Shown: positions 1 through 16,626 of the stretch, piece after piece | Layout: the number at the start of each line of letters is the position of its first letter | Position numbering within the stretch: position 1 is the stretch's first letter | Assembly: GCA_030248295.1 (NCBI GenBank) | Contig: JASANH010000606.1 | Location: 682,001-746,000 of the forward strand | DNA from: Mesodorylaimus sp. YZB2_4 | Lineage: Eukaryota; Nematoda; Enoplea; Dorylaimida; Dorylaimidae | Length of the DNA: 64,000 nucleotides | Direction: 5' to 3' | Notes under the pieces: generated by a model | What the model was told of the DNA's origin: nothing | The model's input: the letters and a program-made list of their open reading frames with translations, nothing else | Databases searched by the model: none | Program-made: the position numbers and the translations under genes

Positions 1-878
1 ATCTTCTATTCAACAGCGAATCTTTTAGAACAGCTCGCGAATGGGTTCAGGTATGATTGATGTCTGCTTTAGTGCTTGTTTTGGATTGATAACAGCGCTT
101 CTCCCGGCAGGATTATTGGTGGGCTGTTGTATTAATGGGAATCGGTTTAATTTTATTGATGGCTTTATTTATCAAGTGCTGCGCTGTGCATACTCCGAGT
201 ACGAATCCGAGAAAACCGCCGGCCCAAAGCATCTATGAAACTCTGCGCAGACCTGCAACGCTGCTTCGAAGTCATGGACAGGTGAGCTGTAGGAGTGGGA
301 TGGGAACTCGCTGAATCAGGACGAGCCCAAACAATCGTATCGTGCTCTCATTAGACATGGGTAGAAGGGGTAACCCACTGGCGGGGCTATGTATAAATTA
401 AAATTACTTCCCTCGGCGCCTGTTGCTTGCTGAAGCTGGAGGGCTAGCATAAAATGCGAGTCAGCTGCAAATCCCCTTTACATTGTTGCAGCATAATAAC
501 AACAATAATCGGCGCCAGCACAGCCGGCATCACCACCACCATCACCATCGTCGTCAGAGTCGTAATCAGCAGCAACGAAATGGCCCAACCGAGGTCAGTG
601 ATCCAGCGGCGTCGAATGGTGCCGCCGTTTCGAATGCGCCAATGCCGTCAGCGCCACCTGCCCAGCACGACCGCCAAGCAACTGCCGCGGCATCCAGTTC
701 GGCGCCTGGTCCTTCGACCGCATCGGCTGGATTAGAACCACCACCACCTTATTCAGCCGTCGTCAAGGAGCCGGCGGCGTACGGACCACCGCGTGGTCAT
801 AGGAAACATAGGAAGCGTCATCACGAGAATCCAAGCAACAGGGCCGACGTGGTCGAAATGCGGTCCAAGCGTGTGTAA
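1..878 (+). CDS. ADAM10: ADAM10/Kuzbanian metalloprotease, C-terminal part (transmembrane and cytoplasmic tail), partial
   Basis: ADAM10 (Kuzbanian, SUP-17) is a membrane zinc protease that sheds ectodomains, including Notch. Only the 3' end is present; the catalytic domain lies beyond the left edge. Three exon pieces join in phase 0: 1-50 (frame from base 3), 111-281 and 492-878. The second exon carries the juxtamembrane [11 protein letters not shown], a transmembrane helix and [11 protein letters not shown], which closely match the ADAM10 signature around its membrane helix (compare WWAVLLMGIA and VHTPSSNP). The last exon encodes a long low-complexity tail: Asn/His/Arg-rich with seven consecutive His, then Ala/Ser/Pro-rich, then PPPPYSAV (a PPxY-type WW-domain motif) and a basic end. 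Donors are GT (CAG|gtatga, CAG|gtgagc) and acceptors are CGGCAG and TTGCAG. The family assignment is firm; the tail is lineage-specific. Confidence 0.9.
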
Positions 879-1104
879 GTAGCCACCGCATGCTTAGGTG
901 TTCTAGGAAAACTGCTTTTGTAACGGCTGTTTGTAGGTTTGCATTTTTGTACTGCCTTGTTTTATATATTAGAAGTGCTTGCAATTCGATGCTCGAGTGA
1001 GCTAACAAATGCATGTTGCTGCAACGTGGTGCGTCAACAGCTCGCATATGCCTTTCACTGTGTTTGCCATGCACGTGTCAGTTACCCCATGTACCCTGTT
1101 ACCT

Positions 1105-1110
1105 AATAAA
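1105..1110 (+). other. Candidate polyadenylation signal of ADAM10
   Basis: A canonical AATAAA lies about 230 bases after the ADAM10 stop codon on the same strand. A second AATAAA occurs near 1300. Which one is used cannot be read from the sequence. Confidence 0.4.
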
Positions 1111-1756
1111 GTGTTCCCTACGTGCATGCGGACGTCGAGCAGAAGGCACTCCGAGGCTACCTGTCTCCCTTTACCTTGCAGATCGGTCAGCAGCATCAAA
1201 TCGTGAAGACCACGCAAGCGCTGATGGTCCATTTACTATGCTTACCGTACGCATATATGATTGGCTTACTTTGTACGTACTTCGCTTATGCCAGTTACAA
1301 TAAACGCCAAAACAGAAACCTCATTGTCACAGCGAGGACTAGCCGCACAAACCGAAGTAACCCCAAAAAGGCGCCTTACTTACAGAACATGAAATGACGC
1401 ACATTCACCGTCGAGTACAGAGCACACGCCAATTTCACACCTAGCCAATTAGCTGCTTGACATACATTGAATACAGTGCGTATAAGAACACGAACAACGC
1501 CGCCTATCCTCCGACCATACCCAAACCACACCGTAAAGCAGGAAGGGGAAACGAGTCTAACATGCAAGCTCTAGGCTGTGCAACCAGATCGAAGAGTATT
1601 AGGCTAAAGTGATTATGACAAAGCAGAATCAAGGAGAACCCTACAAATCCGACGACCCATTTATAAAACTGCAAATGTGTGAACAATTACTAGCTTAGTT
1701 CAGAGTAGTTTTAGAGGCGGCAGTCCATTCGTGCACTGTGAGTAAACTTCGAATTA

Positions 1757-2673
1757 TCACTGAACAGAGCAACATCCGCATCGTTTCCTCTTCTCTCCTA
1801 TGTGTACTACTTCGACGTTACCGGCTTTTGGCGACGTTAATTGCTTATGCTGAATCTCCAGCTGAGTATTATGCCCGTCCGCCGTCGTCAGTGTAAGCTT
1901 TATATCTTGAGGCTTTGCAACCGCATCCCGACCACCCCCGTTTTTCGACGACTGCGCAACAGGAGGCGAAGATGACAAGGTCGAAACGGCCGCTTTTTTA
2001 CCCGGAGGAGACGAAGGTGGCGACTTAGTCGATGGTCCAACATTCGCCACTACTCCGTCCGTAAATTCCAACCCTGCTAAACCAGTGAATGGACGTTTCT
2101 TGTAGCATTCTACTATCGGCTCCACTTCGTGACTCAATCTGCCGTCGGGCCGAAACGGATTATCCGCGTCTTCATCCATCCTAAAACCCCAATTATGTTA
2201 TTCCAACACTCGTAGCATAAACACCATGGGCCTTCTATTTATACTGAATCGAAAGGTTCCCAAATTCCATCGCAGTCAAAGTTTAAAATTACTTTTTCAA
2301 CGACCAAAATAAGTCAACCCATTTATCGAATTTGTACACATATCAAACCCCTGCTTCCCAGTCAGAACTAGCCTCCAACCATGACCACTTTCCCACACAG
2401 TTCTCGTTTACTCCCGGGCAAAAAGCGCACACGCACTTTTGTAAACTGGGCAAAGGCGACGTTTGATTGACGACGTTACGTTTCTCAACGATCAATACGC
2501 CACTACCAGCCACACCGCCGTTGTTCAACTTTGTCGCACCCACGCTGGCGACCGAAGACGGCGGAGGAATATATAATGGCGTCTGCGATTCCAACGTCTT
2601 CACTCTAGCTTTGCTCAGTGGTGTGTCAACCGGCTCCCGCGTCTGACTGTACGAACCACTCGGCGATGCAGGC
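1757..2673 (-). CDS. Unrecognised protein with polybasic CaaX-like C terminus, last two exons (paralemmin-like?)
   Basis: Two exons read on the minus strand. Exon 2673-2437 follows a CGTTTCAG acceptor and ends CAAAA|gtgcgt. Exon 2180-1757 follows a TTTTAG acceptor. Joined in phase 2 they read ...LPSLQK-MDEDADNPFRPDGRL... . The protein is Pro/Ser-rich, contains the conserved-looking NPFRPDGRLSHE, and ends KRKRCGCCSVQ. That is a cluster of cysteines after basic residues finishing in C-S-V-Q, typical of a prenylated and palmitoylated membrane tail. Paralemmins end in a similar way, but no other paralemmin feature was recognised, so that name is only a suggestion. Upstream exons were not identified; the A/C-rich DNA to 8.8 kb probably contains its introns. 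The gene is tail-to-tail with ADAM10. Confidence 0.55.
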
Positions 2674-5600
2674 CTGAAACGAGCCAATCACTCACTTGAA
2701 TATAAATCACAATCAATCCTGGCCCCTTTTACCTAATCACAACATTCCCACACTGCCAATTAGGTTATTCGCAATCATCCACAATAGCAAACACATCATT
2801 GAAATGGTGTCTGTTTACGAGACACAACTCAATGGCACATGGACGGCATAAACTAATCTACAACATTTCCAGAGTACACTCTCTTACGCACACAACCGAC
2901 ACCCAACTGCCGCCTACGTCTACCAGTACTACTGCTAACTCGTACCCGCCTCGGACGCCGGACCAACTACGAATAAATCAATAAGAGAGCGTTCCTCGCT
3001 TCGACCCGACAGATAAACCACAACAAGGGACTAGGAACGGGCAATACCAAGCTGAGCCATGCGACTTCGTCCTCGCCTCAATAAACTGCACCCGTTTCCT
3101 CCCGTCAGCCTATCGCCGCCTCGATCCCCCTCGCCCAGTCCACGCTTATAAGCCCCAAAGCCGACCGCCTTCTTAGCACTATTTCCCCGAGCTCTACTGA
3201 CGACTGGGCCAACGATGAGGCCACAAAATTTTGCAAAAACCATGCCGCCTTCATCCAGAACTGAAAAAATCCTACGATCAACTCCTTCGGCCCTTGAACT
3301 ACACGGCCAATATGACGCGAAAGGAACAACTCGAAGAAACAATGGCCGAATTAAACTGTCCTCTTACACCCCACTCAATACACAATCCAATCCGCCTTTC
3401 CCATATAAACCCGTCGGCCGGCTCTGCCATCAGCTGAGTATCTCACCTGTCTCATCCGCGGCTCGTCTGATCCTGATCTGGGAAAATAATTAGTGGCACG
3501 AGCCACCAGTCCACGTCCGATGACCCTAGGTGGCCACGGAGTGGCCATCCGATCAATAGTAACGCACGCAATCCATCAATCCCGTCTTGTCACCCTCCTG
3601 CTGACCAGAAGAGTTACGCACACCCCGGCATTTTCACCTGATCCATGACACACCGCCCGAATGAACAGACAGAATGCGCTAACAAGCAACGCGCCAAGAA
3701 TAGGCCACCTCTGCTAATTCGTCTCAAATTAAGCCAGCTCCTTATTTCCATACGAGGCATCGATGCGATGCAAATTGTTCCGGGGAGGTCTGAATTTAAT
3801 GAGCACCCTGCATCGGACACAGCAACAGCAGGCAGAGACCCTACCATGAGCAACAGCGTCCACCTGGGCAGCTTACATTAGCACCTTGCATCTGACCAAG
3901 GTAGCCAAAAACTCGTAGCATATTTCACCACAAATGTGTTTACAATTAAACACCGGACGTACATTAGAGCATATCCGCTAAATTGTCTTCATCTCGAAAG
4001 CGAATACATCATGAATAACGAACTCATCCACACCCCATTTCAAGAATCTCATCCTTCCCTCCGAGCGCACGGTTTACCTCAGCCAGCTGCCATATTAAAA
4101 TCGAAGACGCGAGCGAAAGAGGCCCGAGGATAAGCAATAACGCTATTTTGGCGATGCTTTAAAACCGCCTCATCATTCTTGCTACAAGCCCGAAAAGGAA
4201 ACGGATGTCTCCAAGCTCAAATCGATAGGAGCCAGACCGCCTCCAACTACCTCGATGTCAGTACGCTTCTCCTAGCCTCATTTAGATTCACCCGCATCGC
4301 CCGCTAACTGAACGGGCCGAAAGAGAAATCAGGCCCCGTGTCAGCTCCCTCATTACTTCACCCCTCATTCAAGACCCGCCAGGCCTCAAATGTGCAAAGT
4401 CGAGTGACAGCAGCACGGACTGCCAATTTCTCCATTCGCACTAGCGCTACACTGACGCATGCCCTTATTCTATTTTAAATGGTCCAAAAAACGGCTTGTT
4501 CACACACGCCACACGGCATTGTAAGTACCTACTACAAAACACACCACTCTGCAACACGGTGATGGAAAAACCCAATTCGCTTCAGCTTCTACAGACACCA
4601 ACATACAATTAACCTCGGACCCGCTCCATTCCTAACCCTCCTTTCATTATCACATCCACCAAAACAAAACTTACGCCAACTTTGAAAATTTTCCGTTTTG
4701 CATAATGAATTCGGCGGAGAAAGATAAAAACACTCCGCCAGCCTTGTTCCAATAGTAGAAAATGCCAATTTCCTTCCACCACTACCACACAAAGCTCGAA
4801 CTAATCTCGGCCGCTCTTTTCTCCAACTATTCAACGAATGTGGAAATGAAAACGTCAACGGAAAAGTCACAAGACTCGCTTTTTCCGCTTCACAAGGTAA
4901 GGTCAATGGAAATTATCGTTCTTCGCAAAGCCGTATGAACGCTTCCGAAACAGAAGACGCAGTGCATTGCTGGCCTCTTCGTACCGTCCTCCTCCCTCCC
5001 ATCGCACCACTCAAAAAGTCCGCTCGTCGACGTGAACATCGACAACGACGACCAACCTAAGCTAAACGGAAACATGCAATGCCGATATTCAACAACGACT
5101 CCAAACTCGTAAAACTGGCTTCGACAACCAAGCAGTTCGGGAATGAGGCCAAAAAATTGGCGCAAAATGAGAAAACACCTCTCGCTCTCCAACACCTATA
5201 AAATCGTCTCAAGCCAGCTGCCGTCGTCTAGTGCTCTTGATGTAGTGCCGCAATTCGCTGCGAGGGCGCACCGACGGAAGCCTCGCTTCTTATCAGCCAA
5301 CGTTCGCAGCAACCAGCTTCCCGTGGAAACGAGAACCTCTCGCCTCTCCATATTCTTTTGACGAGAAGAACAAACGAAAAGCGGACTCTCAATCGACGAG
5401 TTTCTACTTTTTCAGCTTCTCCCTGGCCTAACTTGCACACAAAACGGTAAACCTGTTTGCCTCGTCAACCATAATCACCCATTATCTCGTCTCAGCCCAA
5501 TCTCAGATCGGATCAAGCTCGACCTTACCCGTAATAGGATCCCTCCTCGATCGTAGGCACGCGCTCGTAAATAAATGTTTCCACCACCGTCCCTTTAGCG

Positions 5601-8600
5601 TTCCCAAACGACACCCTAAAAAGCGCAGCATATTAACTCTTACTCATCTTCTCAAATATACAGCACACTCAGAAAGCCATTTTTACTTCTTATAAAATTT
5701 ACGCAGTCTCCTTTTCACAACACCAGCCTTGCTCAGCGAAGACTTGCGAGCTGACCCTGGCGCCGACATGAACACTCCCCAGAACAGTTTACAACTTCGA
5801 TAAGGAGATCAGGGATCACGATCGTCAAAGTTCCAAAGTCGGGGAAACTAGCACTGTTGCGCAGTCTGGGCATATGCAAGGCACTCAACTCCTTCGATTC
5901 AATAAAAACTATAAGCCCCAGACGCAGGCGATGCAGTGCGAACGTCAGTTGGCCATTCGTTCAACACAAACTGCACAAACCTACTTCGTTTCCTTAGCGG
6001 CTTGAATAGATGATTATTGGAAGAGGGCGGTGCCAGTAGCCTCACTACACGCACGACAGAGGATATGGTCTAGCTAACGCTTTTGTCGATAAAGCTGCTG
6101 ACCGATGTAAACACGAGCCGAGCAAGCATCACGTCACTCCACCTATCCTTGCTTCCTCGTCCATCGTCCACTATTCACTAGCCAATACCTTTCTACGAGC
6201 TCGTCCTGCCAAAACGACTCTCAAGCTTGCGACACTCGTTCTGTACACAAACATGCCGTGCAATGTAAGCAACGACGCGAGAAATCTCCTCGCCAACTAT
6301 CACGCACCAGCATGCCCAATCTCAGACTCCCTCACACGGCCATCGACACAAGCCAGCATCCATATCACACAAAACACACTCCGATGCCAAGACTGCACTG
6401 AGAAAGTGCTCAAAAACGAATCAGCACGACGACGGACAAAGTATCTGAGGTTCATTCAACCAGGGATTAGTCGTCTTCTACAAAACAACTTCCTCAACAT
6501 AATCGGGCAGCACAAGGTTCGTTAGAGGGACACGGACAGGCACATGCAAGCTTACAGGCACACGACAAGCCGAGTTAGTTACCTTTTGAAAGACGACGAA
6601 GCAGACTTTGGTAACGAAGACACGTTATTTTCCACTGATGAAGAAGCAACCCCGGGCGTAGTCTCGTGTAATTGGTGGCGATAATGGTGCGATACAATGA
6701 TCGGTTTTATGTGCACCTCTTCATGGGATGTCGTCATTATACAGTCGCTCAAAAAAGGTACCTCCTCGTCGTCACCAAATCGAGGCGGCCTGGCATTATA
6801 TTAGGACTCAACCACTTTCTATTAGTCGACCAGATATGACCATCAACACACCAGCGATCATAAAATGTTCTGCACGCGCTGATGAACACAGTTCTGCACC
6901 AGAATAAATGTTTTAAAAAACGTGTTTGTCTGCTGCCAACACGAGTCGTCGAAAGAACGATGACCGGAAAAGTGTGCAACAACGTGGGCAAAAGTTTTAT
7001 CCAAAAATGTACACGCGTTAACACGAACGATGATGACCGATCAGCATTGGATGTGACGCAACCAATGCACCAATATGTATGCTAGAACGGACAATAAAAT
7101 GCGCCGTATTTCTCGCCTGTCACCAATTCAACGCGGCCGTGTCATCATTATGCGCCGAGTCTAGCACCCGTGATAACTGCACCTATGACAATCACATTTC
7201 TTTAAAATAGGAACGTAAAATTCACTATCAAACATTTACACGTTTCCTTGGACGTAAATGGGACACCCAAGACGTGCTCTGCAACATTTGTCATCACATG
7301 CTAGTCGGAGCCTACGTAAGGAAGAGCGAGTGTAACCAAGGAAACCAAATAGTGGGTGCTAAAATGAACGACGTAAATCTGACCTTTCCACAGCTCTAGC
7401 TAGCTATCTGAAAATAAGAGGGATAGTACGGAAATAGACAAATTAATCGCAGAGAAGGATCGAAATGCAGAAAGCATTCAGTTGAATAATATCAACCAAT
7501 CCAAACGCTGAGGCAAATTAAAATCGGCAAGCGGAAAGACACATCCAATTCAAACTCAGTTCGGCAAATCAAACAAATGCGAACGAGCAAAGGGGCTGGT
7601 GAATATTGAGGCAGAGCACCTCGATCACTGGCCGGCACCCGAGCCAATATGGGCGGGCTTTCTAACAAATGGGACGAGTGGAAGGAAAGTTTGACGAAAT
7701 CCCGACCAAGGAAACGAACCACAGCACTAAAAGGAGCTAAAAGCGGTCGGCGCTCGAGGCGGCCTTTGCGGGAAATGATTAAATTGATCCGCCCAAGCTT
7801 TTATGAGACACCACATGCCCCAGCCCACCAACTAGTCAACCAGCCCGCATGTGCTAAACTGAAACCCAACCAAAATGATACCAACACGGCCGCCTGGACC
7901 GGAAGCCGGAAATAGGATCGACTGATTCACACAACCCCTGTATTATATGCAGATTCTTAAAACAAGCGCCCCCCACTGACGGCAGCAGTTTCAGCAGGAC
8001 GCGTGCAAAAAAGGTTCAAAACGTCAAAATGTCAGACAAGTCAGCGAGATGCTTTGCCGAATACCGACCAACATAGCTAGTAGGCCGTACTTTCCTTGCG
8101 TTTCCGCTGACGCATCCCTTCGAAAATCAACCAACCACACAAAGCGCACGAACAAGCATGGCACAGCTACGAAAAATCAAACAGAAAACATGCAGCACGA
8201 AACACAACTAACCAACTGACCCAGAGGACAACTAGGCTGAAACAGGTAGCCACCATTGCTCGATGTGTAATCCAAGCCCTATGCAATAATCCACGAAAAT
8301 GTGCCCCTGAAACAAAATTTAGAAAAGAATTTATCTTACTTTACGTCTTGGCTTCCGATCTCCTCGAGTTTCAGTCACCCTCGACAACAGCTGTTCGTCA
8401 GCAGCTTCGAACTTCGCTTTTCTGACCAACTTTCACTTCTTCCCAGTCCCTTCCACTAAAATCCGATTTACGTAATAACATTGAATTGCTTGCCGCACAC
8501 AGCGCCCTTCCTACAGCACTGCGAGCTCATTTGTCTGCTACTAGCGCGAAACATTTTCTAAAACCAACAGACAGGGCCAACTTGAAGATTAAGGCCGAAT

Positions 8601-8794
8601 GAGCAGCTTTCTGTAGCAGCCTTCTGCAGCATTCAAAAATCCGTTTACGATATCACGAAAATAGAGCAACCGACATTAAATTACGACACCGAACAGCAAC
8701 TAGTACGAGAAAAACCGTGTTATATAATTAGAATTAAATAAAAATTGGAGCTCATAGAATCCTAAATGACAGGTCCTCCCTTGCTGCATACCCT
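2674..8794. other. 6.1 kb without a recognisable gene; strongly A/C-rich on the plus strand
   Basis: No reading frame here looks like a protein; the open frames are short and of unlike composition. The plus strand is visibly rich in A and C and poor in G over most of the stretch. The same skew is seen in the long introns of the minus-strand furin gene. The likeliest reading is long intron(s) and upstream sequence of the minus-strand gene ending at 1757. Small 5' exons may be hidden in it. Confidence 0.5.
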
Positions 8795-12537
<3,743 letters not shown>

Positions 12538-12559
12538 AATCGAAGCCGAGTTTCCTAAA

Positions 12560-14984
12560 GAAAAAATTTCACTGCAAAATTACAACTTTTCTCCGTATAC
12601 CCTAACGAAGACGATGGAAAGAGCGGCTAGCGACTTCGCCTAGCAGCGGGGCGGGACGCGACGTCATCGTGTGTCGCGTCATCTTATGGCGACGCACACG
12701 TCATCACTTGACATAAGCAGCCAAAAGCATCGTTTTCGCGGGAGTTCAAACCTCGAACCAACTAGAGGTAGTCATTATTCCGCCAGCCGCTGAATCTGTT
12801 TCTTTGTGCACCCAATGGTCGACCAACGATAAGGAGCAGTTCAAAGCGACGCACTGCCGCATACAATAGATTAATCATGTTTTTGCAAAATGCAGCTCAC
12901 CAACAATTTCTAGGAGAGGTGTCGGTGAAAGACTTGGCGCTTTTGCACTTTGGCCCGTCCCCAAGCAAAACTCGCTAAAAACTGCTGGTTTTTGCAATCT
13001 TCAGGTGTCAGCGAGGGCAAGCTGATCGCCTCACCTGACCGAAGCCAGTCACCGAGTGCGAGAAGCACGCCCTCAGGGTACCAAAGTGCAAAAGTCCCCA
13101 CGGGCTCCTGAGTAACTGGCAGTAGAATAACTGAACCCACTGCAAACAACTGATGGCGTCTATTCTTTTTTGCTACCAACAGGAGAATTAAAAAATTCGA
13201 TGTCAAATATGAATGTGACCACTGACTCAGCACAGCATGAGCATAGCTCTTTCCGAGATTTTGTAATCCATTTTTACACCATCAATTACTGGCTTGTTGG
13301 AAGCTTTTGAGAAATGCGGGAAGCAGAAACCTTATCACTGATCACTTATCTCGTGTGGCAAATGCACCACAACAAAGTCATCTAATCGTAAGACTAGATA
13401 CTTTTTATTTGCCCAAGCCTCCAACCGGGTCAAGGGAGACCGCTGCCAAAGTTTCCAGCTACCTGTGTTATCTATTTGCCTCTCCAAATTTTCCGACTGG
13501 GTGACGGCAGTGCAGGCCAGTGCACGGCTCACTTGGTTTGCCTAAAGTTCGTCCCCAAGCAGTTTCTTTCCCAAAAAATCACATTTGTAAATTGGTCTCA
13601 CTCGCCTTCTCAATCTTGGTACAATCATAGGTTGTGTGCATAAAAACTGATGGGATGGTGAAAAATGCACGTTTTTGTGACGTTCCTGGCCTCTAACTTC
13701 TTTTTTTGAGCTCTCAATATTTGATGTGGGGACGAATGGCATGGGGACAAAACTGCGGGGGACGAAATGTGGGGGACGAACATTCCGTATCCCCACTTGT
13801 CAGTTTTTTAACCCACAGAAAATAAGAACTCCATGCCCGGGTTTAGAAATCGGGATCTCCCGCTTGGCAAACCGATTCACTTTTAGGAGTCACTCGCCGC
13901 CTCACGGTTCAATCGGTTGCCGCAGTCTTACGGAAAACTAGCAGTAGAAAGCGCTGATTTAGAGCAAAGATGAAGTACTTGGTTCCTGATTTTTTAAATC
14001 TGTGCCCATTGTCGAAGCTAAAATGCTGTTGTGCCCCCTCAGTTGACAGTTGGGCAGCAAAATAGTGCAGGAGCCAGTTACTGAGGGCACTATTACTCGA
14101 TGCACCGAGGCACCGAGGACTCGCAGCACTTAGAACGAGCTTGAGGACTGGTTGTGCGACTGTCGCATTCCACATTGGGGGGGAGACCAAAATATGCTGC
14201 TGTGTACGATGGCTTATTCCGATTGTGAGAAACTCAATTTTCTATTAATTCTGGTGACAAAGCTATAGTTTCTATGGTCACCAGGTTACTGGATCTTGGA
14301 CGTGGACCAGGTATCGATCTGTCTGGTACGCTGATGCATGCGACATGGCAATTGCATCTCGGAAGGCTATCTTCAATAATGGCATCCCCTTCCAAGCTAG
14401 GACTCGCCTACATGGATTTGTGGAAAACGAGTTCGTGAAACCACGAATGAAGAGAACGGCTACACTGCAGTACATACAGTATACCACACCAGACCTGACT
14501 GGCCATGAGTTCTGCTGCTTCCGAAAACAAACCATGCCATCGAAGAGAGCCACTGGTCACAAGATGAGGACTGGCGGATTTCATGATCTCCCCCCTCCCT
14601 ATATCAGCACTTGTGCGGGGGCGTACTAGTCTGTTTCTTCACGTCCCATCACTGCCTTCCTTGTCAGTTCTTGTATTCATAAAATGTTCTCACCCTCCGA
14701 TACATGTAAAACTGTCACCTGTAGGATTGTCAAATCGAGAGGGTGAAAAAGAGAAGCGTGCATAATATCTAATATAGAAGCGAACTTGGACGGAGCAGGT
14801 GTTGCTCGATTTTTGAGAAATGGCGTCATTGCGAGCCACAGGCGGACTCGTAGGCACGAACGCCCCTAGTTATACCCGCAGCTCTTGTGTCCGCCAGTAG
14901 CCTTCGTCTCACGGATTGCACTAGCCGACATTAGCTTCCGCCTTCTCGAACTTGTTTGCCGACTGCTTTGGAAGTGTGGCCAAG
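12560..14984. other. Intergenic 2.4 kb between divergent CDC48 and RGS genes, with repeats
   Basis: No gene is recognised. The stretch holds the presumed CDC48 promoter side, a MITE-like element at 13547-13781 and low-information sequence. Open frames near 12.9-13.2 and 14.3-14.6 kb show no domain, and their splice context is unconvincing. Confidence 0.5.
13547..13781. mobile_element. MITE-like element with GTTCGTCCCC terminal inverted repeats
   Basis: The left end reads GTTCGTCCCC and the right end GGGGACGAAC, a perfect 10-bp inverted repeat bounding 235 bp. Just inside the right end the unit GGGGAC(G/A)AA recurs four times with irregular spacing. No coding capacity is present. No target-site duplication was identified, so the boundaries are provisional. 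Confidence 0.45.
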
Positions 14985-15796
14985 ATGTACAAGCGATTCC
15001 AGTAAGTCGAGGGAGGCATTCTCCAACTCTCACGGGTCAGGTCACTACTGCCCAGACTGTCCGCGGGGCAATCCGCAGTAGAGATCTCTTTCCTGCTAGC
15101 CACTGTTTTTACGGGGTGCAAACGATGCCTCAAAGAGTCTTTCAGCGGCAGCACGCACATTCTAAGCCTTCAATCCACCACAAGCCTAATAAGTCCCGTT
15201 CGCGCAGGGGGCACGAGCAATGGCGAACGACGTACAATCGATGGAATCTGATTCGAAACGTGGCCAAGGTGAACGCATTCAATCTCGAACTGCTTCGTGC
15301 CCCAGCCCCGAGCACTCTCGACAATGTGCGCATGTGGGCCACGTCCTTTGATAAGCTAATGCAAAGCGAGATTGGGCGACAAATATTCACCAAGTTTCTG
15401 GAATCAGAATACAGGTACTCCTAGCAGGCTCACTCAACCAGTCCTCTCTCACAGTCCTTCCGTTTTAGTGACGAAAACATGTTATTCTGGAATGCATGCG
15501 AAGATCTGAAAAAAGAAAAAAGTTCTACAAAATGTGTGAACATGATTAAAGACATATTCGAGATGTTCGTTGCCCCGTGCGCCCCACTCGAGGTCAACTT
15601 GGACTCGAAGACGAGACAGGAACTGAGGAAACGCATGACTGAGAACCCCGACAAGAAGGCTTTCGAGCCGGCTCAAGACGCCATTTACTTGCTTATGAAA
15701 CGGGACTGCTTCGGAAGATTCGTCAAATCCTCCATTTACCAAGATTTCGTGAAACAAGTTGAAATGGCTGCGGCGAATTCTGCTAATAGCTTGTGA
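14985..15796 (+). CDS. Regulator of G-protein signalling (RGS domain), RZ/R4-like
   Basis: RGS proteins accelerate GTP hydrolysis by G-alpha subunits at the membrane. The RGS domain is split by one intron: the exon ending at 15414 (...FLESEY-AG|gtactc) joins the exon at 15469 (ttttag|T-GAC) to give EYSDENMLFWNACEDLKKE, the family's helix-4/5 signature. WATSFDKLM marks the domain start and YQDFVKQ its end. The sequence before it (LLRAPAPSTLDNVRMW) resembles RGS17/19/20 (RZ group), but the cysteine string of that group is not evident. The start is inferred: ATG at 14985 opens a 17-nt exon (CA|gtaagt), whose partner acceptor could be at 15079 or 15100, both in frame. A later ATG (15125) is an alternative. 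The stop is at 15794-15796. Confidence 0.85.
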
Positions 15797-15939
15797 AGGT
15801 CAATGTTAGGCGCGGGCCAGTAAACTGTGTGTCACTATTGGGGTCAGCAGGAAGAGTCGTAGTCGGCCCGCCCGAGGTACCACTTACTTGTATATTATGC
15901 TTCTATGGTCACTTGAACCCCCTGCACGAGTGTCTTTAC

Positions 15940-15953
15940 GGGGGGGGGGGGGG
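15940..15953 (+). repeat. Poly-G tract
   Basis: An uninterrupted run of about 14 G lies downstream of the RGS gene. Similar runs lie at about 17469 (C on the plus strand) and 35483. Such tracts can form G-quadruplexes. Confidence 0.8.
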
Positions 15954-16598
15954 CAGAGCAATTAGAATAGCCATACGTCAAATTAGCCACAAAACGTTTG
16001 TTGGACCATCCTAGTCGTTTCAGGGGAGGGTCTTTTTTGGTCCTTTCCGCGCGGGATTCAGGATGCACGCCTTGCAAGGGCACGTGTTAGTCGCTACTCC
16101 GGGATGTCGAACCATACCCAGTCAGCGCCCCGTGGGGTTCGAGGACCTCCCCTCACAACGGTTGTCCTCGGTCGTCGACTTTGGAGGATGAAGGGGGATC
16201 GCCCACCAGCAGGCGGGCTTCATCGGTGGTGGTTTGCTCTGCCAAGCAATTCTCGCAGACTCCTTCCGTCATTAGGCCATACAAAACTATTCACGGTCAG
16301 ATTAGCAATCCCGCCTTCTGTCATGCGACACTTAAGATGATTTTGTTGATTCTAAGTGAGCATATAGTCAAGAAATTGTGTAAATTGGGATTGTAAACTA
16401 GGCCAAAACATACTCAAGATTGATTCACTTAATTTAGATAGTGGGCCTCACCTCTGACACTGACAGTGAGTCAAAAGTCCTCTGATCTGGCTTGGGGGCC
16501 TTTGCGACACCATACGAGTCCGGAAGACATACAGTACTAGTCTTGCTATACATGTGATACCCCTCACGTCTGTCCCTACACACTAGACAGAGAAGATG

Positions 16599-16626
16599 CA
16601 TAACTGATCGTGCACGATCAGTTATG
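16599..16626. repeat. Perfect 28-bp palindrome
   Basis: The half site CATAACTGATCGTG is followed directly by its exact reverse complement with no spacer. It stands alone: no longer inverted repeat was found around it. Confidence 0.9.

Noticed and set aside
12910-13233. 107-codon minus-strand frame upstream of CDC48
   Set aside because: One hydrophobic patch but no recognisable family, and it lies in repeat-bearing intergenic DNA.
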